From contig JAHBVV010000001.1 in assembly GCA_019637335.1 (NCBI GenBank), forward strand, positions 751,440-815,439: 64,000 nucleotides of DNA, given 5' to 3'. Made by a program: the position numbers and the translations under genes. Of this stretch, positions 44,453 to 52,595 are shown in pieces. The notes under the pieces are model-generated. The model did not search any database, was not told the DNA's origin, and was given only the letters and a program-made list of their open reading frames with translations. Every line of letters starts with the position of its first letter. The first letter of the stretch is position 1. Origin of the DNA: Candidatus Hydrogenedentota bacterium (GTDB lineage: Bacteria; Hydrogenedentota; Hydrogenedentia; Hydrogenedentales; JAEUWI01).

Positions 44453-44791
44453 ATGCAGACGATTGTCGAATTGCCCGAATTTGTCCGCCGAGCGGCGGGG
44501 CTGCTCACTGACGACGAGAAACGTGAGCTCCTGAACTACCTGGCCTCGGAACCTCGTGCAGGGGTCCTCGTGCAGGGTACCGGTGGCGTTCGAAAGCTCC
44601 GCTGGGCGGTGGGTGTGAAGGGCAAGAGCGGTGGCGTTCGCGTAATTTACTATGTACATGGCATCAGGGTCCCGATCTTCCTTCTGACGGTCTACGGGAA
44701 GCGTGAAAAGGACAATCTCACGAAAGCGGAATGCAATGAACTGGCGCTACTTACAAGCGCGTTGGTGAAGAACTACCGGAGCCGGTCATGA
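44453..44791 (+). CDS. RelE/HigB-family toxin
   Basis: A 112-residue ribosome-dependent mRNase-type toxin. Family features are IVELPEFVRRAAGLLTDDEK, GVRKLRWAV, SGGVRVIYYVHG and IFLLTVYGKREKDNLTKAE. The toxin precedes the antitoxin, the reverse of most TA operons but usual for HigBA. Its stop overlaps the antitoxin start (ATGA). Expected to cut mRNA in the ribosomal A site. Confidence 0.9.
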   Translation: MQTIVELPEFVRRAAGLLTDDEKRELLNYLASEPRAGVLVQGTGGVRKLRWAVGVKGKSGGVRVIYYVHGIRVPIFLLTVYGKREKDNLTKAECNELALLTSALVKNYRSRS

Positions 44792-45075
44792 GTGAAGTTT
44801 TCGATAGCATTAAGAAAGGACTGGAGGAGGCTATTGCCTATTCCGAGGGCCGGTGTCCCGAGGCGGTGGTGCACGAAGTTACGCCCCTGGATGTGAAAGC
44901 GATTCGCGCGCAGGTGGGGATGAGCCAGTCGGAGTTTGCGTCGGCCTTCGGGATTAGCGTGAGCACCTTGCGGCATTGGGAGCGCGGCGACCGGAAACCG
45001 CAGGGGCCGGCGCTGGTGCTGTTGAATATCGTCGCGCGGGAGCCGAAGATGGTGTTGCGGGTGCTGGCGGGTTAG
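44788..45075 (+). CDS. HigA-like XRE-family antitoxin
   Basis: A 95-residue helix-turn-helix antitoxin. The DNA-binding part is VKAIRAQVGMSQSEFASAFG followed by ISVSTLRHWERGDRKPQGPA. It overlaps the toxin gene by four bases and should bind both the toxin and the operon promoter. Confidence 0.92.
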   Translation: MSEVFDSIKKGLEEAIAYSEGRCPEAVVHEVTPLDVKAIRAQVGMSQSEFASAFGISVSTLRHWERGDRKPQGPALVLLNIVAREPKMVLRVLAG

Positions 45076-45111
45076 GAAGTCCCGCTGGGCGTCGAGCAGA
45101 ATACCCCGCGC

Positions 45112-45552
45112 CTACGAGGTTTCGGAATCGTCCTGAGACGAACCGCTGGGGAACAGCGCGAGCAGCAGAAACCACCCGACGCCAAAGCCCGCAATGGATG
45201 CGAGGAATGCCAGCGGCGCGTGTCCCGAGATCGCTGCAAACGTCGACATGGACAGCGAACCCGAGGCTAGGAAAAGCACGACAGTCGACGTGTTGAGTCT
45301 GATAACACTCCACGAAGTTACGGCGCAAAGCAGGATTCCAAGGGGCGCCCCAAGACCCAGGGAGAGCAAAATCGCTTCCTGTATGGCGAAAGCAATCGAA
45401 TAGCCGCTGCAAACATACACGAGGGCAATCAGGAAGAATGCGATACAGAAGCCGCACGCCGGGCCGAGCACGAAGGTCAGCATTAAGTACTTCAGGAGTT
45501 TCGCTCTTTTCTCGACCTCCATTTCCCGATATCCCTTCGTGCTGGCGCTCAT
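45112..45552 (-). CDS. Small multi-pass membrane protein, unknown
   Basis: About 146 residues from ATG 45552; TTG 45558 and ATG 45522 (with AAGGGA upstream) are alternatives. Four membrane helices are visible: YLMLTFVLGPACGFCIAFFL, AILLSLGLGAPLGILLCAV, TVVLFLASGSLSMSTFAAI and AFLASIAGFGVGWFLLLALF. The N-terminus is basic and the C-terminus acidic (SQDDSETS). No family recognised. It converges on the HigBA pair. Confidence 0.6.
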   Translation of the reverse strand: MSASTKGYREMEVEKRAKLLKYLMLTFVLGPACGFCIAFFLIALVYVCSGYSIAFAIQEAILLSLGLGAPLGILLCAVTSWSVIRLNTSTVVLFLASGSLSMSTFAAISGHAPLAFLASIAGFGVGWFLLLALFPSGSSQDDSETS

Positions 45553-46041
45553 TCGCAATGCTCACGCAACTGCAGCGTAGCAGTCGGTGACTGCTGAATC
45601 AACATGGCATGCGTACTCCAAATTCTATGGGGTGGTGAGACCGGTAATTCGGATCGCCGTGTCGAAGCATAGGATGTGGCCGATTACAGCCACCGCGCTT
45701 TTTGCGTAATGGGACCTTGCCTATTTCCCGGGGGGCCAAGTTTCGGCGGTGGACGCTTCGACGAGCAATTGTGAAATCGCTGTTACGCAAGCCCCTTCAG
45801 TTTCTCTTACAGAAGCCCCAATCCATATTCGGGGCCATCGTTGAATTCGAGCCAAAGCCTGCAAACGTCCGGGGACGTCACATCAACGACATCTGGAAGC
45901 ATGATTACTGCTCCAGTGGATCTATGGGAAGTAGCGGCCGTGTTTCAGGTGTCCGTTCTCCTTCGTTCCTTCCATGAACAGCAACCCCGGAAACAGCTAT
46001 CGCGAGAATACGGGCACCACGCTGGGAGTGCGCTGCGGGCG
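45553..46041. other. Intergenic region, nothing recognised
   Basis: About 490 bases. Frames of up to 140 codons exist on the plus strand but show no initiation site, domain or composition typical of genes here, and one overlaps the oxidoreductase antisense. The sequence is AT-richer than its surroundings and may be a decayed gene. Confidence 0.45.
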
Positions 46042-47031
46042 TTAGCCGCCAGACTCTTCGCCCTCGACAATCGAGACCACGACACTGCCCCGTTTTCGTC
46101 CGGTGTCCACGTGGGCATGGGCCTTTGCGATTTCCTCGAAGGCATAGATGTGTTCAATATGCGGCTTGAACTTCCCTTCGGCGGCGAGCGCGGCCAGGAA
46201 CGCCGTCTTCTCCGCACTCGGCGCCGCAACGCCGGTGATAACCGTCTTTCCACCCTTTCGTGACACGAACGGCGCGTGAATCATCCCCCAGAGGGAGCCC
46301 AGGACGACCAGCAGCCGCCCCCTCGGGCTCAGGGAATTCTTGCAGACGGCCCAGGGCGCGGAGCCGGCGGCGTCGACGATGAGGTCGTAGGTCTTGCCGT
46401 TCCGGGTGAAGTCCTCCTGCGTGTAATCGATGACATGGTCCGCCCCGAACGCGCGCACCAGATCGGCATTGGCCGCGCTGCACACGGCGGTCACTTCGGC
46501 GCCGAAGTGTCTGGCGATCTGAATCGACGCGATGCCCACCGCACCCGACGCGCCGTTGACAAGGACCGATTCCCCGGGCCGAACCTTGCCTTTGTCGCGC
46601 AGGTAGTGCAGCGCGGTGGCTCCGCCGAAGCAGAGGGCGGCCGCTTCCTCGAAGCGCAGGTTCGCGGGCTTCAAGGCGATGGGCCCGCTCTTGGGCACGC
46701 ACCGGTATTCGGCGTGGCCGCCGAACTCCGCGCCGGAGAAGACCGCATCGCCCGCCTGGAACTTCGTGACATCCTTCCCAACCGCTTCCACCACGCCCGA
46801 GAACTCCATCCCCAGAATTCTCTTCCTCGGGCCGGTGATGCCCAAGGCGAGGCGCGCGATAAGGCCGAATCCCGGCGGTACGTTCAAACTGCGCACCCGC
46901 CAATCCCCAGAGTTCACCGCCGTGGCGTGGATCCGGACCAAGACTTCATCGTCACGCGGAACGGGCGTCGGGACTTCTTTGATATAGACGACCTCCGGCG
47001 GGCCGTAGCGGTCGTAGACGGCGGCTTTCAT
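46042..47031 (-). CDS. NAD(P)-dependent medium-chain alcohol dehydrogenase / quinone oxidoreductase-like
   Basis: A 329-residue MDR enzyme from ATG 47031 (MKAAVYDRYGPPEVVYIKEV). The GroES-like domain has VLVRIHATAVNSGDWRVRS and GMEFSGVVEAVGKDV. The Rossmann domain has VLVNGASGAVGIASIQIARH, with ALHYLRDKGKV before it. The structural-zinc cysteines of classical alcohol dehydrogenases are absent, so it fits the zinc-independent quinone-oxidoreductase group that reduces enones or quinones with NADPH. A longer upstream frame to 47220 enters repeat sequence and is rejected. Confidence 0.9.
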   Translation of the reverse strand: MKAAVYDRYGPPEVVYIKEVPTPVPRDDEVLVRIHATAVNSGDWRVRSLNVPPGFGLIARLALGITGPRKRILGMEFSGVVEAVGKDVTKFQAGDAVFSGAEFGGHAEYRCVPKSGPIALKPANLRFEEAAALCFGGATALHYLRDKGKVRPGESVLVNGASGAVGIASIQIARHFGAEVTAVCSAANADLVRAFGADHVIDYTQEDFTRNGKTYDLIVDAAGSAPWAVCKNSLSPRGRLLVVLGSLWGMIHAPFVSRKGGKTVITGVAAPSAEKTAFLAALAAEGKFKPHIEHIYAFEEIAKAHAHVDTGRKRGSVVVSIVEGEESGG

Positions 47032-47178
47032 GGCGGGGCTTTCGTTTGGGGTTATCGTCAACGCTACCGTAGCACGCCGCCCACTTGATCTGTCAAGGAT
47101 TCCATCGTCCGCAATCGATTGCGCTTCTACTTTGCCCGTATCCCTCGGTATCCCGCGCGCCTGGGGCTTTCGATTTTG

Positions 47179-47250
47179 GTAACACTTTGGCGGTCTGAAG
47201 CGTAGTAGATTTTCAACCACGAATGAACACGAATTTACACGAATAAGAGA
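47179..47250. repeat. Dispersed repeat words (GTAACACTTTGGCGG, CACGAATGAACACGAAT)
   Basis: GTAACACTTTGGCGG at 47179-47193 and CACGAATGAACACGAATTT at about 47218-47236 lie next to each other, as related words do at 13.0-13.7 kb and 33.5-33.8 kb. Confidence 0.6.
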
Positions 47251-47435
47251 GGCTATCGACCGGGATCAAAGACTCAAATGGAACGAAAGCAGGTCCGCGG
47301 CAACGGGAGTTCGCGAAATAACGTGACGTACGTGGTTTGGAATGGAGTCCCGGCGTCCCCAGGAGCGCAAAGCATTGGGGACCCGCGCCTCTTCACGTAC
47401 ATATCGATCGCGATATGTCTTGCGCTCGTCCTGCC

Positions 47436-48300
47436 GCGGAATGTCCGCGATCCGGTTGCGCCTGGCGGCGCATTGGACAGGCGGGACGCCTATCCGACAT
47501 TTTGCGCCTGGCGGCGCTGAACACAGCCGGGACGCCCGCCTCCGGCGCGTCATGGAGCTGTGCCACTTTCTTTTCGGGGTCGTTTTGGTTGGGTCAGGGG
47601 AATTTTTTGGAGGCAGGCTCGCGTTGCCGGAATGTCCGCGATCCTTTGCGCCTTTCGGCGCATTGGACAGGCGGGACGCCTATCCTACGTTTTGCGCCTT
47701 TCGGCGCTGAACACAACCGGGACGCCCGCCTCCGGCGCGTCATGGAGCTGTGCCACTTTCTTTTCGCGGCGGTTTTGGTTGGGGGGAAGGGGAATTTTGT
47801 GGAGGCGGGCTCACGTTGCCGCGGACAGACCGAATGTCCGCGATCCGGTTGCGCCTGGCGGCGCATTGGACAGGCGGGACGCCTATCCTACATTTTACGC
47901 CTTTCGGCGCTGAACACAGCCGGGACGCCCGCCTCCGGCGCGTCATGGAGCTGTGCCACTTTCTTTTCGCGGCGGTTTTGGTTGGGGGGGAAGGGGAATT
48001 TTGTGGAGGCGGGCTCACGTTGCCGCGGACAGACCGAAGGTCCGCGATCCGGTTGCGCCTGGCGGCGCTTTGGACAGGCGGGACGCCTATCCTACATTTT
48101 GCGCCTGGCGGCGCTGAACACAGCCGGGACGCCCGCCTCCGGCGCGTCATGGAGCTGTGCCACTTTCTTTTCGGGGTGGTTTTGGTTGGGGGGGAAGGGG
48201 AATTTTTGGAGGTAGGCTCACGTTGCCGCGGACACGAATGTCCGCGATCCTTTGCGCCGGGGGCGCAATCTGCCGGCAGTTCGCCGGCGCTCCATAGTTG
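47436..48300. repeat. Hairpin tandem array, about 204-bp period, plus one 51-bp-type unit
   Basis: GGACAGGCGGGACGCC recurs at 47475, 47665, 47868 and 48072. Units share the 176-bp family but each carries an extra roughly 28 bases (CCCGCCTCCGGCGCGTCATG and flanks) in the loop of the third hairpin, which explains the 204-bp spacing. The first interval is 190 because one unit lacks about 14 bases around CCGCGGACAG. The end (48255-48300) is a single 51-bp-type unit (GCGCCGGGGGCGC, CTCCATAGTTGC). Confidence 0.9.
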
Positions 48301-48371
48301 CATGTAGCCTTTATTCAGCAAGTCGTTCTGGTTTGGCCACTGTACCTCGCCCGGCTGAAGTGTTACTCCCG

Positions 48372-48398
48372 TTGAACGGCTCGCGGTGGTGTTATACC
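48372..48398 (+). promoter_or_regulatory. Candidate promoter of the glycosidase-like gene
   Basis: TTGAAC, 15 bases, TATACC preceded by TGT (extended -10), about 64 bases before ATG 48462. An inverted half-copy of the GTAACACTT word lies just upstream at about 48357. Confidence 0.35.
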
Positions 48399-48461
48399 CT
48401 GAATCCGTTCGCGATGGCGCGGTTCTCTGGTGCGCCGGCTCCACCGCGCGGGAGATTTCGA

Positions 48462-50888
48462 ATGCACGCTGTTCACTGCGCTCGGCGCGCGACAACCGCC
48501 GCCCCCCTCCGCTTCTTCCTGGCCGCCCTGGCGTTTGGGCTGGCCGCCGCATTCCCCACGGTGGCGTACGCCGCGACCTGGCGCCTGTCCATTGCGGATT
48601 CATTGCTTGGGGACGCCGCCATCGAGGCGGCGGTTGAGGATTTGAAGGACGCCGCGGCCAGGGGTGGAGAGCGCATCGAAAGCGGGCCTATCTCCGATGA
48701 TGCGGATCACGTGATTCTCGCCGGCACGGCGGATTCGCACCCCGCTATTGCGCAACTCGCCGCGGACGGGTTCGATGTGTCGCCACCGGCGGACCCGCAA
48801 GGCTTCGCGATCCGCACCTTTGACCGCGATAGCCGCCGCACTTTGGTTGTGACAAGCCGCACCGTCCAAGGGCAGGTTTACGGCCTGTACTGGCTGTGGG
48901 ACCGTATACGGGTGCATTGGGATATCCCCGAGATCAATACAACGCGAGAACCCGCGCTGGCCGTGCGGCACCTTGGCGGTTTCACGGCGGGCGACCTGCG
49001 CCAGGCCTTGCGCTACACGGCGACGTGGGTGTCCGATCACGACGCGCTGAATCTGATTCCGTGGGGCGTGGCGCCGGAGGACGCGGAGAACGCGAAACAG
49101 CGCGAGCAACTCCGTCCGCTCATCGCGCTGGCCCACGCGTGGGGCATGAAGTACCTCGTGTATTGTGACGAATTCTCCTACCATCCCGACTGGCTGGCGC
49201 GGCAGGGCGCCACCTTGGATCCCGACGACCCGAAGCTCTGGGACGCCCTTCAGAACAAGTACCGCGCGCTTTTTGCGGCCCTGCCGGAGCTCGACGGCAT
49301 CCGGGTTCGCACGGGCGAGCACACGCGCGTGGGCGGCAACTACCGCCCGCTCGACATTATGCGGGATCCGGAAAACCCGGCGTGGCCCCTCGAGCGCCGC
49401 TACCGCACCTTCGTCCAGAAGATGCACGAGGTCGTGGTGGGCGAGCTGGGAAAGATCTATTTCCACCGCACCTGGGTGGCGAATGCCCGCGAACAGCATT
49501 CGGACCCCGAGGTATACCGGGCCATTTTCACGGACAACGTCCCCACGGAGAACCTCTGGCTTTCGCCCTATATGAGCCTCGCGGACCGGTGGTACTACCA
49601 GCCCTACAACCCAACCTTCAACCTGACGCCGCACAAGATGGTGGTGCTGCTGTCTTCCCTCGATTACCACGCGGCGGGAAACGAGGTGTTTCCCTCTTTC
49701 CCGGGCCAGTATCACCAGGGCGGGATGCTGCATGTGCTCGCGGCGGAACACAGCAACCTCGAGGGCGTCCATTTCGCGATGCCCGCGCGGGAGGGATGGG
49801 ACACGGCGAGCCTCACCGGCTACGTCGCCTTTCGCCTCGCGTGGGAGCCCTGGGCCGACCTCAACGCGATCGCGCGGGACTTCGCCTCGATTCACCTCGG
49901 GCCCGAGGCGGCCCCGGAGATGGCGCGCGCGTTGATCCTGAGCCATCAGGCCTACCAGGACGGCATCTACATCAAGCCCGTGGCGGAGGGCATTACGGGG
50001 AACACCCTCCCCCACCTGCGCCTCACCACGTTCCCGCTTCAGGGCATCCCACAGATCGATCAGGGCCGCGCCCATGTCGAGTGGCTGCGCGACACCATGA
50101 TGGCGCCCAGCCGGGGGCGCGAATCGGAAGCGTTGGCCTTTCTCGACCTGGGCCTCGCCGCCGCGCGGGTCATCGAGGAAATCACGGTGCGGAGCGCGCC
50201 CCGGATTCGCGATCGCGCCGTAGCGGAGGGGGCGGTCCGTGGCGCGCGGCAGGCCCGCTGGCTCGTGGAGACCAACGCCGCGTATGTGGCGCTGTGTTAC
50301 CGTTACTTCGCGTACCGCGAGAACCCCGCGCCGGTGGCACGCGACGCACTGGCGGAGGCCCTGGCGCGCCTGGAGGCGGCCCGGGAGGCGTTTACCGCGC
50401 TGGAGAACTTCAGCTACCGGCTCTACGGCGTGGATCAGATGCTGGCGAACGCCCGGACTGCCCTGGCGGACCTCGACGCCGCGGAACGCGCGCTTGCCGC
50501 GGCTCCGGACGCACCCGGGACCCAGGCCCTCATCAAGGCGCGGCAGGCCCGGGACCGCGACGCGCTGGCGGCGCCAGACCACGGCTACACCCGAGCCCTG
50601 CGGTGGCGCGGGCGCGTGGACGGCAAGGATATCCTGCATATTCGCGGTGACAGGGTCGAAATCGAACACCTCGCCTGGGATCCGATTCAGTCCGACACGT
50701 ACGAGGTGTTTACCCCCCTGCCCGCGCGCCCGGTTGAGGTGGTGATTCGGGACGTGGAATCCCAGGCGCCGCACCCGTTTGTCCTCGAGCAGCCGTCCGA
50801 GGAGAACAACTTCACCGCCTCCATTTACCTGCACAACAGCCCGCCGGGCTACAACTGGTGGGAGATTGAGGTGTATTTCAAGGAATAG
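48462..50888 (+). CDS. Secreted glycoside-hydrolase-like protein (GH67/GH20-type N-domain and TIM barrel)
   Basis: About 808 residues from ATG 48462 with GGAGA upstream. A signal peptide (FFLAALAFGLAAAFPTVAYA) leads to an alpha/beta N-domain (DDADHVILAGTADSHPAIAQ, GFAIRTFDRDSRRTLVVTSR, GQVYGLYWLWDRI) like that in alpha-glucuronidases and hexosaminidases. A probable TIM barrel follows (DALNLIPWGVAPEDAENAKQ, WGMKYLVYCDEFSYHPDW, LDGIRVRTGEHTRVGGNY). A helical region and a beta C-terminal domain close the protein. A retaining or inverting glycosidase acting on a surface polysaccharide is the best guess; the catalytic acids are not placed with certainty. Confidence 0.7.
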   Translation: MHAVHCARRATTAAPLRFFLAALAFGLAAAFPTVAYAATWRLSIADSLLGDAAIEAAVEDLKDAAARGGERIESGPISDDADHVILAGTADSHPAIAQLAADGFDVSPPADPQGFAIRTFDRDSRRTLVVTSRTVQGQVYGLYWLWDRIRVHWDIPEINTTREPALAVRHLGGFTAGDLRQALRYTATWVSDHDALNLIPWGVAPEDAENAKQREQLRPLIALAHAWGMKYLVYCDEFSYHPDWLARQGATLDPDDPKLWDALQNKYRALFAALPELDGIRVRTGEHTRVGGNYRPLDIMRDPENPAWPLERRYRTFVQKMHEVVVGELGKIYFHRTWVANAREQHSDPEVYRAIFTDNVPTENLWLSPYMSLADRWYYQPYNPTFNLTPHKMVVLLSSLDYHAAGNEVFPSFPGQYHQGGMLHVLAAEHSNLEGVHFAMPAREGWDTASLTGYVAFRLAWEPWADLNAIARDFASIHLGPEAAPEMARALILSHQAYQDGIYIKPVAEGITGNTLPHLRLTTFPLQGIPQIDQGRAHVEWLRDTMMAPSRGRESEALAFLDLGLAAARVIEEITVRSAPRIRDRAVAEGAVRGARQARWLVETNAAYVALCYRYFAYRENPAPVARDALAEALARLEAAREAFTALENFSYRLYGVDQMLANARTALADLDAAERALAAAPDAPGTQALIKARQARDRDALAAPDHGYTRALRWRGRVDGKDILHIRGDRVEIEHLAWDPIQSDTYEVFTPLPARPVEVVIRDVESQAPHPFVLEQPSEENNFTASIYLHNSPPGYNWWEIEVYFKE

Positions 50889-51018
50889 ACGCCGGGCCCC
50901 ATCACCAACCCGTGAATATGTCCCTCTCCAAGGGTCGTAATGCGGGAGATTCATCCTTCTGAGAAGGACAAATGCCACCACATGCTCCCGAATCGATCGC
51001 CGTCCTCGTTTTGGCGTT

Positions 51019-52152
51019 TCAAACCCGCAGGAAGATCTTGCGGTGGTACAGGAATCGCGCGAAGAGGAAGACGATCACGATAGCCACGGCAAGAATGAAC
51101 AGCTCTCCATACTGCCCGAATTGATCGGCGACGGGCCCGCCCACGATACGGCGCGCGATATTCCGGAAATCGATGAACTCGCTGAGCATGTAGATCATCA
51201 GGGGGTTGGCGCCGATCCAGATGAGGGGAATGGCCCAGCGCTGAAATTTCAGCACGTCCACGACGCAATAGAAGAGCGCCAGCAGCAGGCAGCTGTAGCC
51301 GCCGGCCACCAGCACGAAGGAGGACGTCCAGATCTTCTTGACGATGGGAAATTGCAACCCCCAGAGGTAGCCCGCAAGCACCATGAGGACGCCCGCCCCC
51401 GCAAAGATCCAAACCCGCTTCCAATCGCTGAAGCGGCCGTCCCGGAGGATCAAGCCGGCGAAGACGCCGAGCAGCGCGGTGGCGATCGCGGGGATTGTGC
51501 TCAACAGGCCTTCGGACTCCGAATACTGCCCTTCTTCCTTCATTGGGAGGAATTTGTAGTCCACCCAGTCGACAAAGTTTTCCTTCTGGTTGAAGGTCGT
51601 CCCGGCGACGCCGAGATCGGGATGGGGCACAAAGCTGACGAGCGCCCAGTAGCCGATGAGGATTGCGACGAAGATCGCGACCTGCGCCTTCACCCGCACG
51701 TTCATGAAGATCAGCGCGGCGCCCAGGTAGCACCAGGCCATCCGCTGCAAGACGCCGCTGAACGGGCTTTCGGAAGCCAGATCCTCCAGGCCGCCGTCCC
51801 GCAGCGCCCCGAGGAGGAAGAGCAGCACGCTCCGGCGCAGCACGCGCACATGCGCCGCGAGCTTCCCGCGCTCCGCGACGTATTTCGGCAGCGAAAAGAC
51901 CACCGACATCCCCAGGAGAAACACGAACAGGGGGAAAATCAGGTCGTAGAAGCGGAAACCTTCCCACTTTACGTGTTGGAGCTGCGTCGAAAAGAACGAC
52001 GCTGATGGCGAGTCACTGATCTTGCCGAGCGCGCGGACAAAATAGTCCGCTCCGATAATCCAGAACATATCGAATCCACGGAGGGCGTCTACGGACACCA
52101 CGCGCGCGGTCGAGGAAAATTTGTGCAGGTTTGTGTTGGATGCATCAGACAT
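51019..52152 (-). CDS. COG4299 / DUF5009 acyltransferase-like membrane protein
   Basis: A 377-residue polytopic protein with about ten membrane helices and GGGAGA upstream of ATG 52152. The family signature VVSVDALRGFDMFWIIGADYF opens the first helix, and FYDLIFPLFVFLLGMSVVF follows. It resembles the heparan-alpha-glucosaminide N-acetyltransferase group, which moves acetyl groups across a membrane to a sugar. In planctomycete-like bacteria these genes often sit with polysaccharide-use genes, as here beside the glycosidase-like gene. Confidence 0.9.
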   Translation of the reverse strand: MSDASNTNLHKFSSTARVVSVDALRGFDMFWIIGADYFVRALGKISDSPSASFFSTQLQHVKWEGFRFYDLIFPLFVFLLGMSVVFSLPKYVAERGKLAAHVRVLRRSVLLFLLGALRDGGLEDLASESPFSGVLQRMAWCYLGAALIFMNVRVKAQVAIFVAILIGYWALVSFVPHPDLGVAGTTFNQKENFVDWVDYKFLPMKEEGQYSESEGLLSTIPAIATALLGVFAGLILRDGRFSDWKRVWIFAGAGVLMVLAGYLWGLQFPIVKKIWTSSFVLVAGGYSCLLLALFYCVVDVLKFQRWAIPLIWIGANPLMIYMLSEFIDFRNIARRIVGGPVADQFGQYGELFILAVAIVIVFLFARFLYHRKIFLRV

Positions 52153-52367
52153 GGCGAAGTCTCCCGGGTTCCCACGCCGAGATCATACGTCCGAAGCCGG
52201 GAGCGGAGTCAACTGATATTTTTGGCTGGCTGGCGCGCCCGGCGCGGGCTTTGTTACCATGCGCCGGTCGAACCTGCGGCGCGGCCCGTGTTTCCGGAGA
52301 GCGCACCACGCACGCCGCATGAATCAACCCGCACAGCCGCGGTGGCTGGGCCGTGGATCCTTCACGC

Positions 52368-52595
52368 ATGCTTGAACTCTCACGGGTATTGCCCATCTTC
52401 TGCCAGTTCGGTGTTGGCGCGGTGCTGGGCCTCATCGGCATTCGCGCCGGCGTGGCCGGCGGCTATCTGAACCTCCAGCTGAGCCACCACCGGCAGATGG
52501 TGTGGGTGTTGATCGGCGGCTACGCGGCCCTGCTGGCCCTTTCCTGCGCCTTCACCTTCTGGCTGCCCTTCGCGGGCGGGGAGGCCGCGCCATGA
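52368..52595 (+). CDS. Small membrane protein overlapping the symporter gene
   Basis: About 75 residues from ATG 52368 (GTG 52353 is an alternative). Two membrane helices: FCQFGVGAVLGLIGIRAGVA and VWVLIGGYAALLALSCAFTF. The stop TGA overlaps the ATG of the symporter gene (ATGA), implying translational coupling. It is probably a small accessory subunit of the transporter; I do not recognise a named family. Confidence 0.65.
   Translation: MLELSRVLPIFCQFGVGAVLGLIGIRAGVAGGYLNLQLSHHRQMVWVLIGGYAALLALSCAFTFWLPFAGGEAAP

Noticed and set aside
45702-45977. A 91-codon frame in the 45.6-46.0 kb gap
   Set aside because: No start signal, no domain, and alternative frames of similar length overlap it.
47032-47220. 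N-terminal extension of the oxidoreductase
   Set aside because: The extension translates repeat and promoter-like DNA; MKAAVYDRYG at 47031 is the normal MDR start.
47337-48603. Frames of 287-292 codons across the 204-bp array
   Set aside because: They arise from the repeat period (204 = 68 x 3) and occur in several frames and both strands.
48600-50981. A 793-codon minus-strand frame
   Set aside because: It is the mirror of the secreted glycosidase-like gene, with Arg/His/Val-rich composition and no motif.
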